Shown here piece by piece: positions 24,427-33,045 of a DNA stretch of 38,837 nt. The notes below the pieces were generated by a model. That model was given only the letters and a program-made list of their open reading frames with translations, was not told the DNA's origin and ran no database searches. The stretch is taken from assembly GCA_947457195.1 (NCBI GenBank), contig CANGUU010000017.1, forward strand, positions 1-38,837, read 5' to 3'. The position numbers and the translations under genes are program-made. The stretch is from Gammaproteobacteria bacterium. Lineage in GTDB: Bacteria; Pseudomonadota; Gammaproteobacteria; Pseudomonadales; Pseudohongiellaceae. The stretch's first letter is position 1, and each line of letters starts with the position of its first letter.

Positions 24427-25509
24427 TCAGGGCACGATGCGGGAGTCGCCCTGGGTCTGCGCCTTGGCGACGAAGGCGTTGTAGTCGCCTGCCAGCCGCT
24501 GCACGTCCTCCAGCAGTGCCGTCCGGCGCTCGCTGTTCTCCTCGACCTCCTGCAGTATGTTGAAGGCTTCCATCACGTCGGCCTGCACGTTTTCGATGTG
24601 GCGATAGATGCCTTGGCTCTTGCGCTGGTTCGGCAGCAGGTAGTAGTTGAGGTTGGGCACTTCGTAGGCCTCACAGACTTGCTGTACCCGACCGTCGGGC
24701 AGGCGCAGGGGCAGGCAGCGCATCTCCCGCACCGTCTGGGGCCCGCTCGGATCGAAATCGCTGATGGGCATGCTCCATAGCACGTTCGCCTGCTGCAGAT
24801 CGGTTTCCGCCTTGTGAAGGTAAAGGGTGGCGAGCTGCAGTGCGTCTCGCTGCCCTTCACCCAGTGCCTCCAGCGCGGTGATTTCCGACTGGTAATGGCG
24901 CAGCAGCTCCTCCACGCCGAGTTCCGTGGGGGCCAGCAAGGCATCGTCTGTGGCGCGGCGCTTCCAGTTACCCAGCTCCACCAGTGCTGCGAAGCGCGCG
25001 TCGGCGCCCGCCGGCAGGTGGCGGGTTGTCATGAAATGGCGCTGGTGCTGCAGGGCATCCACCTCTTTCCAGGCTGCCAGTGCCGACTGCGAGTCGATCA
25101 TCGCCTGCAGAACCGGCAGTTGGCCGAGGTCGAGCAGGCCGAAGTGAACGCGCCGCGCCTGCAGGGCCCGGTCCAACACTGGCAAGGCCTCGGCATGCTC
25201 CCCGAGCAACTGGAGCTGGCGGGCGAGGGCGAGTTGCGTCTCACTGAGGGTGGCGGGGTCGGCATCTGCCTCTGCCGACAGCGTCTCGAGCAGGCCCTGC
25301 AACCGCGCGCGCTCGGCGGTGGCGCGGCTGCTCAACCCGGCGTCGGCCTCTGGGGACGACATCGATCCGCCCGCAGGCTCCGCTCCGAGGCCAGGCGCCG
25401 CCGCAAAGATCAGGCAGAGCAGGCGAGCGGGCAAAGCAAGAGCGCGAAGGCAACTCAGCGGGGAAACAGCGTGGCATGACGCTGGCAGTAGCAGTCGCTG
25501 TCTGTACAT
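24427..25509 (-). CDS. Exported alpha-helical protein, TPR-like (unrecognised)
   Basis: 360 residues from the ATG at 25509. A basic, then hydrophobic N-terminus (LALPARLLCLIFAAAPGLGAEP) looks like a signal peptide ending near residue 43. The body is almost all amphipathic helix with TPR-like stretches: LALARQLQLLGEHAEALPVLDRAL, then DALQLATLYLHKAETDLQQA. The last part (about 290-350) is predicted coiled-coil-like, rich in Glu and Leu. Three cysteines occur, two of them in the exported region MRCLPLRLPDGRVQQVCEAY. I do not recognise a family and assign no function. It is transcribed away from the peptide-transporter operon, from a shared 224-base divergent region that contains a TATAGT hexamer (25555-25560, minus strand). 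Confidence 0.72.
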   Translation of the reverse strand: MYRQRLLLPASCHAVSPLSCLRALALPARLLCLIFAAAPGLGAEPAGGSMSSPEADAGLSSRATAERARLQGLLETLSAEADADPATLSETQLALARQLQLLGEHAEALPVLDRALQARRVHFGLLDLGQLPVLQAMIDSQSALAAWKEVDALQHQRHFMTTRHLPAGADARFAALVELGNWKRRATDDALLAPTELGVEELLRHYQSEITALEALGEGQRDALQLATLYLHKAETDLQQANVLWSMPISDFDPSGPQTVREMRCLPLRLPDGRVQQVCEAYEVPNLNYYLLPNQRKSQGIYRHIENVQADVMEAFNILQEVEENSERRTALLEDVQRLAGDYNAFVAKAQTQGDSRIVP

Positions 25510-25580
25510 GGTCGTCGTGCAAGCAATGCCAAGGCAACACCGGGAGTCGTCGCGACTATAGCACGCTCGAGCCTGTCCGC

Positions 25581-25609
25581 TTGGCGACCATGGACAAGCT
25601 GTATATGCT
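25581..25609 (+). promoter_or_regulatory. Sigma70-type promoter for the peptide ABC transporter operon
   Basis: TTGGCG (25581-25586) and TATGCT (25604-25609) are spaced by exactly 17 bases. Transcription would begin near 25616, leaving a leader of about 118 bases before the lipoprotein start at 25734. That argues against upstream in-frame ATGs at 25590 and 25605. A GGGGCC-TCGC-GGCCCC hairpin at 25711-25726 lies just before the start codon and could mask it. Confidence 0.6.
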
Positions 25610-25733
25610 CCGGGCACTGCCTGCGCGAGCTTTTTCCATGGTCCCTGCCTTGCTGCGTCTGTTGTGCTGGAGTGGTCTGCGCGCTCGTCCTCTGCGCCGG
25701 TGCCCGCTTGGGGGCCTCGCGGCCCCGGTCGAC

Positions 25734-27359
25734 ATGGCCGCTCGTTTACGCACGGCGCTGCTGCTCGGCAGTCTGCTGGTGCTCGGTGCCTGCGGTGGGG
25801 AGCCCACGCGAGTGGAGCAGGGCAACCGCGACGGTGTCCTGCACGTGGGCAATGGCACGGAGCCGCAGGGCTTGGATCCCCACGTCACCACCGGTCTGCC
25901 GGAGTCCCGCATCCAGGACACGCTGTTCGAAGGTCTGGTGAGCAAGGACCCGGCGACGCTGGAGCCGGTACCCGCCGTCGCCGAGTCCTGGGAACTCAGT
26001 GCGGATGGACGCACCTACCGCTTCCATCTGCGGGCCGATGCCCGCTGGTCCGACGGCACGCCGCTCACTGCCGAGGACTTTCGCTGGAGCTGGTGGCGCG
26101 CACTGCAGCCTGCCATCGGTAACGAATACGCCTACATGATTTTTCCGATCAGGAATGCCGAAGCCTACCTCACCGGCAAACTCACCGACTTCGATCAGGT
26201 CGGTGTGCGCGTGATCGACCCCCACACACTCGAGGTGGAGTTGAACGAGCCAACCCCCTACTTCCTGCAGATCGTCGACCACCACAGCTACTATCCGGTG
26301 CCGCGTCACGTGATCGAGCGTTTCGGGTCGCCGACGGACCGCTTCACCGGCTGGACACGGCCGGAAAATTTCATCGGCAACGGGGCCTTCACCCTGGCCG
26401 AATGGCGGCTCAACAAGCACGTGCGCGTCGAAAAAAATGCGCAGTACTGGGATGCGGACGCCGTACAGCTCAACGCCGTGATGTTTTACCCCACGGAGAA
26501 CATCGTCACAGAAGAGCGACTGTTCCGCTCCGGCCAGTTGCACGCCACCAATGATCTGCCCACCGACAAGATTCCGGACCTGCGCCAGACCATGCCCGCG
26601 CAGCTGCGGCTCGAGCCCTACCTCGGCAGCTACTTCTACAGCCTGAACATCCGGCGCGAGGGGCTCGATGATGTCCGCGTGCGCAAGGCACTTTCGCTGG
26701 CGATCGACCGTGATGCCATCGTCGACACCGTCATGAAGGGCGTGGTGAAGACGGCCTACAGTGTGGTGCCTCCCGGCACCATTGGTTATGAGCCGCCCGA
26801 GGGCCTGATCCGTTTCGATCCCGTGGAGGCGCGGCGTCTGCTGGCCGAGGCCGGCTATCCGGAGGGACAGGGCCTGCCGCCGCTGGAAATCCTGTACAAC
26901 ACCCACGAGACGCATCGCAAGATCGCGGTGGCCATCCAGCAGATGTGGAAGCAGCACCTCAATCTTGATGTCACCATGCTCAACCAGGAGTGGAAGGTCT
27001 ACCTGGATACGCGGGAAAACCGTGACTTCACCATCAGCCGCTACGCCTGGGTCGGGGACTATGTCGACCCGAATACTTTCCTCGACATGTGGACGACGGA
27101 CAGCGGCAACAACAAGACCGGCTGGGGCAACGCCGAGTTCGATGATCTTGTCCTTCGGCAGATTCCGGCCATGCAGAGCCACGAAGAGCGACTGGCCGGC
27201 TTCCGTCGCGCCGAGACCATTCTGCTGGAGGAATTGCCGGTGCTGCCCATTTACATCTATGCCACCAAGCATCTGGTCAGCCCGAGCGTGCAGGGGATGC
27301 CGCAGAACATCATGGATTACATCTCCTTCAAGCGGGTTTCGCTGGAGCCGTCCGACTGA
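25734..27359 (+). CDS. Peptide ABC transporter substrate-binding lipoprotein (OppA/DppA family)
   Basis: 541 residues. The N-terminus MAARLRTALLLGSLLVLGAC ends in a lipobox, with C20 as the lipidated cysteine. The mature part has the SBP_bac_5 signature: GTEPQGLDPHVTTG, then FEGLVSKDPATLEPVPAVAESW, then YRFHLRADARWSDGTPLTAEDF. Length is normal for OppA-type proteins. It should bind oligopeptides (or another short amphipathic ligand) in the periplasm, tethered to the inner membrane as lipoproteins of Gram-negatives can be, and deliver them to the two permeases. The start was chosen from the lipobox and from the promoter position; an in-frame ATG at 25638 is possible. Its stop overlaps the next ATG (TGATG). 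Confidence 0.93.
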   Translation: MAARLRTALLLGSLLVLGACGGEPTRVEQGNRDGVLHVGNGTEPQGLDPHVTTGLPESRIQDTLFEGLVSKDPATLEPVPAVAESWELSADGRTYRFHLRADARWSDGTPLTAEDFRWSWWRALQPAIGNEYAYMIFPIRNAEAYLTGKLTDFDQVGVRVIDPHTLEVELNEPTPYFLQIVDHHSYYPVPRHVIERFGSPTDRFTGWTRPENFIGNGAFTLAEWRLNKHVRVEKNAQYWDADAVQLNAVMFYPTENIVTEERLFRSGQLHATNDLPTDKIPDLRQTMPAQLRLEPYLGSYFYSLNIRREGLDDVRVRKALSLAIDRDAIVDTVMKGVVKTAYSVVPPGTIGYEPPEGLIRFDPVEARRLLAEAGYPEGQGLPPLEILYNTHETHRKIAVAIQQMWKQHLNLDVTMLNQEWKVYLDTRENRDFTISRYAWVGDYVDPNTFLDMWTTDSGNNKTGWGNAEFDDLVLRQIPAMQSHEERLAGFRRAETILLEELPVLPIYIYATKHLVSPSVQGMPQNIMDYISFKRVSLEPSD

Positions 27360-28294
27360 TGTGGCGTTTCATCGCTTCGCGGCTGCTGCAGGCGGTTCCC
27401 GTGCTGATCACCGTGGTGACGCTGACCTTTTTCCTCGTGCGCTTTGCGCCGGGCGGACCCTTCGACGGTGAAAAGACCGTGCTTCCGGAGGTCAAGCGTG
27501 CGCTGGAGGCCCAGTACCGCCTCGACCAGCCACTGTGGTCGCAGTACCTGTCCTACTGGGGCGATCTGCTGCACGGTGACTTCGGCCCGTCCTTCCGCTA
27601 CCCGGGGCGTAGCGTCAACGAACTGATTGCAGCGGGTCTGCCTGCCACCACCGAGCTCGCCTTCTACGCCTTGTTGGTCGCCGTGGTGGTTGGCATGGGG
27701 GCCGGACTTGCAGCGGCGCTGCGGCCCAACAGCTGGCGTGACTACCTGCCGATGGCGCTGGCCATGATCGGCATCTGCATGCCGACACTGCTGCTCGGAC
27801 CTCTGTTGGTGCTGGTGTTCGGTATCGAACTGGAGTGGTTGCCGGTGTCCGGGTGGGGAGATCTGCCGGGCGACAAGATCCTGCCAAGCCTCACGCTCGG
27901 TGCCGCCTATGCCGCCTACGTGGCGCGCCTCACGCGCGGCGGCATGCTGGAAGTGTTGTCGCAGGATTACATCCGTACGGCGCGGGCCAAAGGTCTGCCC
28001 GAGGCGGTGATCATCGGCAAGCATGCGCTGCGGGGCGGTGTGATTCCGGTCGTGGCCTTCCTCGGCCCGGCCTTCGCCGGTCTGCTGTGTGGTTCCTTCG
28101 TGGTGGAGACCGTCTTCCAGATCCCCGGTCTCGGCCGGCTGTTCGTGCAGGCCGCCTTCAACCGCGACTACACCATGATCCTCGGCAGCACCGTGTTCTT
28201 CGCCGTCCTGATCGTGGTGTTCAATCTGGCCTCTGACCTGCTGGCAGCCTGGCTGAACCCGCGCGTGCGCGGCGCCCTGCGAGGCCAGTCGTGA
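27359..28294 (+). CDS. Peptide ABC transporter permease (OppB/DppB type)
   Basis: 311 residues with six likely membrane helices. The N-terminal RLLQAVPVLITVVTLTFFLVRFAPGGPFD is the standard DppB/OppB opening. The EAA loop reads YIRTARAKGLPEAVIIGKHALRGGVIPV (about residues 204-231), the docking site for the ATPase. VFQIPGLGRLFVQAAFNRDY is also typical. It forms half of the inner-membrane channel. Translation is coupled to the substrate-binding gene through TGATG, and the downstream permease begins 3 bases before its stop ends. Confidence 0.95.
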   Translation: MWRFIASRLLQAVPVLITVVTLTFFLVRFAPGGPFDGEKTVLPEVKRALEAQYRLDQPLWSQYLSYWGDLLHGDFGPSFRYPGRSVNELIAAGLPATTELAFYALLVAVVVGMGAGLAAALRPNSWRDYLPMALAMIGICMPTLLLGPLLVLVFGIELEWLPVSGWGDLPGDKILPSLTLGAAYAAYVARLTRGGMLEVLSQDYIRTARAKGLPEAVIIGKHALRGGVIPVVAFLGPAFAGLLCGSFVVETVFQIPGLGRLFVQAAFNRDYTMILGSTVFFAVLIVVFNLASDLLAAWLNPRVRGALRGQS

Positions 28295-29169
28295 CAGAAC
28301 CCGTCGATGCGACTCAGGAACAGGGAACCTCGCTGTGGCAGGACGCGTGGTGGCGGCTGCGGCGCAATACACTCGCCGTGCTGAGCGCCTGTCTGCTGCT
28401 GGTGATGGCCCTGGCCTGCATCGCCGGTCCGTGGCTCTCACCCTATGGCTACGAGGAACAAAACCTGCTGCTCGGGGCGGCACCTCCCTCGGCCGTACAC
28501 TGGCTGGGCACCGACGGCTTCGGCCGTGACCTCCTCACCCGCATCCTCTACGGCGGGCGCATTTCCCTGATGGTAGGGCTCATCGCCACCGGTGTGGCGC
28601 TTTGTATCGGCGTGACCTGGGGTGCGGTAGCCGGCTACTGCGGGGGTCGCATCGATGCCGTGCTGATGCGTATCGTCGATATCCTGTACGCACTGCCCTT
28701 CATGATCTTCGTGGTTCTGCTGATGGTGGTGTTCGGGCGCAACCTGCTGCTGCTGTTCTTTGCACTCGGTGCGGTCGAGTGGCTCACCATGGCCCGCATC
28801 ATGCGCGGTCAGGTACAGGCGCTGACGCAGCAGGAATTCGTGGAGGCCGCGCTCTCGCTCGGGCTTTCGCAGCGCGTGATCCTCTTCCGTCACCTGGTCC
28901 CCAATGCCCTCGGTCCCCTCATCGTATACACCACCCTCACCATTCCTTCGGTGATGCTGCTGGAGGCCTTCATTTCGTTCATCGGTCTCGGCATCCAGCC
29001 GCCGCAGTCGTCGTGGGGGTCGTTGATTGCCGACGGCGTCGAGACCATGGAAGAGTATCCCTGGCTGCTGATCTACCCGGGATTGGCCCTCAGCGTGACC
29101 CTGTTCGCGCTGAATTTCCTCGGTGACGGCCTGCGCGATGCACTCGATGTGCGGGCAGCGAAGGACTGA
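28291..29169 (+). CDS. Peptide ABC transporter permease (OppC/DppC type)
   Basis: 292 residues, GTG start overlapping the previous stop (GTGA). An OppC N-terminal segment precedes a first membrane helix (about 25-50). HWLGTDGFGRDLLTRILYGGRISL is the OppC hallmark. The EAA loop FVEAALSLGLSQRVILFRHLVPNALGPL lies at about 190-217. The last helices include FISFIGLGIQPP and SWGSLIADG. It should pair with the OppB-type permease to form the translocation channel for the same substrate. Confidence 0.95.
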   Translation: MTEPVDATQEQGTSLWQDAWWRLRRNTLAVLSACLLLVMALACIAGPWLSPYGYEEQNLLLGAAPPSAVHWLGTDGFGRDLLTRILYGGRISLMVGLIATGVALCIGVTWGAVAGYCGGRIDAVLMRIVDILYALPFMIFVVLLMVVFGRNLLLLFFALGAVEWLTMARIMRGQVQALTQQEFVEAALSLGLSQRVILFRHLVPNALGPLIVYTTLTIPSVMLLEAFISFIGLGIQPPQSSWGSLIADGVETMEEYPWLLIYPGLALSVTLFALNFLGDGLRDALDVRAAKD

Positions 29170-29182
29170 GGAGGCAGCCGCC

Positions 29183-30757
29183 ATGACCTTGCTCGACGTT
29201 CGGCAACTGCGGGTGTCCTTCCACACCCGCAACGGGGTGGTGCAGGCTGTCGACGATGTGAGCTTCGCGGTGAGTCAAGGCCGCACGCTCGGCATCGTTG
29301 GTGAGTCCGGCTCGGGAAAATCCGTGTGCTGTTACGCGCTGCTCGGCCTGATCCCGATGCCCCCCGGCCGTCTGGACGGCGGACAGGCGCTGTTCGATGG
29401 CCGCAACCTGCTGACACTGCCACCGGCGGAGTTGCGACGCGTGCGTGGTAACGAAATCGCCATGATCTTCCAGGATCCCATGACCTGCCTCAATCCGTTC
29501 CTCACGGTTGGCGAGCAGATGATGGAGCCGCTGCTGTACCACCGGGGTGCAAGTCGGCTGCAGGCGCGCGAGCGGGCACTGGCGCTGCTCGAGGAAGTCG
29601 GTATCCGCGAACCCCAGCGCAGCATCGACGCCTACCCACACCAGTTTTCCGGCGGCATGCGGCAGCGCGTGATGATCGCGATGGCATTGATTGCCGAGCC
29701 GAGGCTGCTGATCGCTGACGAGCCCACGACGGCGCTGGATGTCACGGTACAGCAGCAGATCCTGCAGCTGATCGCCGACCTGCGCGAGCGCCGCAATCTG
29801 GCCCTGATCTTCATCAGCCACGACCTCGGTGTGGTGTCCGCGCTGGCTGACGACGTCCTGGTGATGCAGCGCGGTCGTGCGGTCGAGCAGGGTCCCGCGA
29901 CCCAGCTGTTCGCGGCGCCGCGCAGCGACTACACGCGGCAGCTACTGGCGGCCATTCCGCGCGGGGCAAAGACCGCGCCCAGTCTGGCGCAGCCGCAAGC
30001 CCTGCTGGAAGTGAGGGGACTGACGGTAGAGTTCCGCAGCCAGCAAGGCACGCTGCGGGCAGTCGATGACGTCAGTTTCGATCTGCAGCGTGGCGAGGTG
30101 CTCGGACTGGTCGGCGAGTCCGGTTCCGGCAAGTCCTCGCTCGGGCGTAGCCTGCTCGGCCTGGTGCGTGCCGGCGGGTCAGTGCGCTACGCCGGCGAAG
30201 AATTGCTCGGCAAGTCCAGTGCGCAGTGGCGGCCTTGGCGTCGGCGCATGCAGATGATCTTCCAGGACCCCTATGCCTCGCTCAATCCGCGCATGACGAT
30301 CTTCGACACGCTGGCCGAGCCACTCCTTTGGCACGGACTGGCCGATCGCAGTACGGTGGAGCGCAGTGTGCTGGCGCTGATGGACGACGTCGGACTGGCG
30401 CGCGCCCATGTGCGCAAGTATCCGCATGAGTTTTCCGGGGGACAGCGCCAGCGCATCGCCATCGGTCGCGCGCTGGCGACCAAGCCGGAGTTTGTGGTGG
30501 CCGACGAGCCGGTGTCGGCGCTGGATGTAACGATCCAGAAGCAGATCCTCGAGCTGTTGCAGCAGCTGGTCGCCCGCCACGGGCTCAGCATGCTGTTCAT
30601 TTCCCATGACCTTGCCGTGGTGCGCTCGCTCTGCGACCGCGTATTGGTGCTGCGCCGTGGCCGCCTCGTGGAGCAGGCCGCCACCGAACGGCTGTGGGCC
30701 GCACCCGAGGCCGACTACACACGGCAGTTGTTGGCCGCGGCCGCGCCAGCGCTCTAG
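29183..30757 (+). CDS. Fused double ATPase of the peptide ABC transporter (DppD-DppF fusion, YejF-like)
   Basis: 524 residues with two complete ABC domains. Domain 1: Walker A GESGSGKS (40-47), signature FSGGMRQR (155-162), Walker B LLIADEP. Domain 2: Walker A GESGSGKS (about 311-318), signature FSGGQRQR (about 417-424), Walker B FVVADEP. Each has ALDVT D-loops and an H-loop histidine (FISHDL). This is the arrangement of YejF and related fused peptide ATPases. It powers the OppB/OppC-type pair. GGAGG lies about ten bases before the ATG at 29183; the longer start at 29123 overlaps the permease. The C-terminal oligopeptide-ATPase extension seems short. It is the final gene of the four-gene importer operon. 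Confidence 0.95.
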   Translation: MTLLDVRQLRVSFHTRNGVVQAVDDVSFAVSQGRTLGIVGESGSGKSVCCYALLGLIPMPPGRLDGGQALFDGRNLLTLPPAELRRVRGNEIAMIFQDPMTCLNPFLTVGEQMMEPLLYHRGASRLQARERALALLEEVGIREPQRSIDAYPHQFSGGMRQRVMIAMALIAEPRLLIADEPTTALDVTVQQQILQLIADLRERRNLALIFISHDLGVVSALADDVLVMQRGRAVEQGPATQLFAAPRSDYTRQLLAAIPRGAKTAPSLAQPQALLEVRGLTVEFRSQQGTLRAVDDVSFDLQRGEVLGLVGESGSGKSSLGRSLLGLVRAGGSVRYAGEELLGKSSAQWRPWRRRMQMIFQDPYASLNPRMTIFDTLAEPLLWHGLADRSTVERSVLALMDDVGLARAHVRKYPHEFSGGQRQRIAIGRALATKPEFVVADEPVSALDVTIQKQILELLQQLVARHGLSMLFISHDLAVVRSLCDRVLVLRRGRLVEQAATERLWAAPEADYTRQLLAAAAPAL

Positions 30758-30784
30758 CCAACGCCGGGCCCGGTGGCCGCTGCG

Positions 30785-32953
30785 CTAGCGGTAGGCCTGC
30801 AGGGCGCTGGCAATGCGGGCGTCGTCCGGAAAGCGGCGGCCGGCTTGCTCCAGCACCTCGAGCGCGGACGCCCGCGCACCGGTTTCCAGCAGTGCCAGAC
30901 CGTATACCAGCGCGTATTGCGCGTTGTCCGGCGCCAGTTCACTGGCGCGTCGCAGGGGTTCCAGCGCGGCGGCCATGCGCCGGCTGCGGGCCAGCAGCAG
31001 CCCCAGCGCGTGCTGGGTCTCTGCAGAATCCGGGTACTCGGCCAGCGCCTCGCGCAACAGGGGTTCGGCCAGATCATCGCGCTGACGCGTCCGATAGAGA
31101 TCAGCGAGGTTGAGCATGGCCGGCAGGTAACGCGGCGCCAGCGCTCTGGCCCGAATGAAGGCCTGCTCGGCGTCGGCCGGCCGCCCCTGCGCGAAATGGA
31201 AGAGCCCGAGTTCGCTCTGCGCCTCCGGCATGTCGGCGTTGAACTGCAGTGTGCGCTGGTATTCATCGAACAGTTGCGTGAGTGCCGGGCGCTGCGCCAG
31301 CGGCCATTGACTGGCCGGCAGGCCGATCAGCTGCCGCGCCACTGCTTGCCGCACGGCGCCGGCCGGATCGTCGATGGCGTCCTGCAGGTAGGCGAGGCGC
31401 TGGTCCGGTGCAAGGCGGGTGAGTGCCCCCACAGCATGCAGCCGCAGCAGCGGATCCGGCGACGCCAGGCCCTCCAATGCGGCAGCGAGCTGCTGCTGTG
31501 AACCGAAACGCGCGCTCTCCAGCAGCGCGCTGCCGCGCAGGATCGGCGGCAGGTCCGGGTTGCGTGCAAGTGCCAGCAGATCCGGCGCCGCCGAGGCCAG
31601 TCCGGCGCGTGCGGCGGCCAGCGGCGCTGTGTGGGGGTAGCGGGGTCCGCGTGCCACACCGCGGGCCGTCAGCACCTCGACCGCCCAGGCGGCGTCGCGA
31701 TCGCGGTGACACGTCGTACAGGCGTTCGGCACGCCGAAGTCGAGGCTGGCCTGCGGATCCGGCACGCGGAACGAGTGGTCACGGCGAGCATCCACCCCCA
31801 TGAAGGTGGTCTGCGGCATGTGGCAGTTGACGCACTCCGCACCAGCCGATCCGACGGGGTGTAACTGGTGCTGCGCGGTCTGGTAGTTCGCTTCGGCATG
31901 GCACTGCAGGCACAGCGCATTGCCGGTTTGCAGCAACTGACCGCTGTGTGCGTCGTGACAGTTGCCACAGCTCACCTGGTTCCGGTGCATGCGGCTCTGC
32001 AGGAACGAGCCGAATTCGTAGGCCTCGCCCAGCAGTTGGCCGTCCGGGTGATAGAAGCCCTGCTGCAGGGGTGCTGGCGCGAAGTTGTCGAAGAAGTCAC
32101 CGTCGACCTCGCGCTGCTGCAGTTCCGTGCGCAGGGCGTGGCAACTGAAGCAGACCTGGGACTGGCCGCTCAGCGCTACCGCCGGCGTCGGCGGAATGGC
32201 GAGTCGCCCCTCGTCTGGCCGCCATACGGTGGCCAACTGCGTGCTGAACCCATGCTCGTCGCTGCGACGGTCGCCGGCGGCCCAGGCGAGATGGGCTGCG
32301 CCCGCGCCGTGGCAGGCCTCGCAACCCACCGTCAGTTCCGCAAAGGTGGTGGCGTAGCGGTCATTCACGGCGTCGTAGCCCTTGGCCAGATCGGTGCTGT
32401 GGCAGCTGGCACAGCGCGAGTTCCAGTTCTGGAAGGCGCCGGTCCAGTGCAGCGGGTCGTCGGCGGTGATCTGCTGATCGGGATAGAGGTGAAACCAGCG
32501 CTGGCCGCCTTCGCTGGCCGGGCGGCTGTCCCAGCTCACGCTCAGTGCCTGCAGTCTGCCGTCGGGGAAGGCCACCAGATACTGCTGCAGCGGGTAGAAA
32601 CCGAAGGTGTAGGCGATGCGGAATTCCTGCAGTGTGCCGCTGGCATCATCGGTTTCCACATAAAACTGGCCGTCGCGCCGGTAGAAGCGTGAAACCACGC
32701 CGAAATAGTCGAAGCGAGCACCGCCGAAGTCGCCCAGCACCGACTCGGTCGTGGCCTCGGCCATGGCACGGCGATGATGACTTTGCTGCCAGGCATCGAA
32801 CTGGGCCTGATGGCAGCCGGCACAGGCGGCACTGCCGACAAAGTCCTGCGCTCTCGCGGCGTGGGGAGTTACCCCGACCAGCACGCTGCACAACAGGACC
32901 AGCAGGGTCAGCAGCGCGGTGGGCCGGGCGGTCAGGTCAGGAGGCGGCAGCAT
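30785..32953 (-). CDS. Octaheme c-type cytochrome with HEAT/TPR C-terminus
   Basis: 722 residues. A signal peptide ends at AARA (about residue 35). Eight CxxCH heme motifs follow: CAGCH (44), CASCH, CEACH, CFSCH, CGNCH, CLQCH, CVNCH and CTTCH, all in the first about 430 residues. Extra histidines (such as SHHRRAM near the first heme) could be distal ligands. The C-terminal part is repeat-rich: a HEAT-like stretch (LARNPDLPPILRGSALL, then LEGLASPDPLLRLHAVGAL), then TPRs (AQSELGLFHFAQGRPADAEQAF). This combination is known for periplasmic multiheme proteins of unresolved function, distantly like cytochrome c554. The start is uncertain: ATGs at 32953 and 32992 both lack clear ribosome sites. It converges on the ABC operon with a 27-base gap. 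Confidence 0.86.
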   Translation of the reverse strand: MLPPPDLTARPTALLTLLVLLCSVLVGVTPHAARAQDFVGSAACAGCHQAQFDAWQQSHHRRAMAEATTESVLGDFGGARFDYFGVVSRFYRRDGQFYVETDDASGTLQEFRIAYTFGFYPLQQYLVAFPDGRLQALSVSWDSRPASEGGQRWFHLYPDQQITADDPLHWTGAFQNWNSRCASCHSTDLAKGYDAVNDRYATTFAELTVGCEACHGAGAAHLAWAAGDRRSDEHGFSTQLATVWRPDEGRLAIPPTPAVALSGQSQVCFSCHALRTELQQREVDGDFFDNFAPAPLQQGFYHPDGQLLGEAYEFGSFLQSRMHRNQVSCGNCHDAHSGQLLQTGNALCLQCHAEANYQTAQHQLHPVGSAGAECVNCHMPQTTFMGVDARRDHSFRVPDPQASLDFGVPNACTTCHRDRDAAWAVEVLTARGVARGPRYPHTAPLAAARAGLASAAPDLLALARNPDLPPILRGSALLESARFGSQQQLAAALEGLASPDPLLRLHAVGALTRLAPDQRLAYLQDAIDDPAGAVRQAVARQLIGLPASQWPLAQRPALTQLFDEYQRTLQFNADMPEAQSELGLFHFAQGRPADAEQAFIRARALAPRYLPAMLNLADLYRTRQRDDLAEPLLREALAEYPDSAETQHALGLLLARSRRMAAALEPLRRASELAPDNAQYALVYGLALLETGARASALEVLEQAGRRFPDDARIASALQAYR

Positions 32954-33045
32954 GGTGGGGCGATGACGGGCCGGGAAAACACGTGCCGCCATTATCGGGT
33001 CCGACGCTGGTCTTGCAAGGCGGCGCCCCGTCGGCCACTCCGCGC

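Noticed and set aside
22723-24780. 685-codon open frame on the + strand
   Set aside because: It is antisense to the LigM-like gene; Val/Gly/His-rich shadow translation.
25555-25560. TATAGT as a minus-strand -10 for the helical exported protein
   Set aside because: No acceptable -35 at 16-18 bases, so not listed as a promoter.
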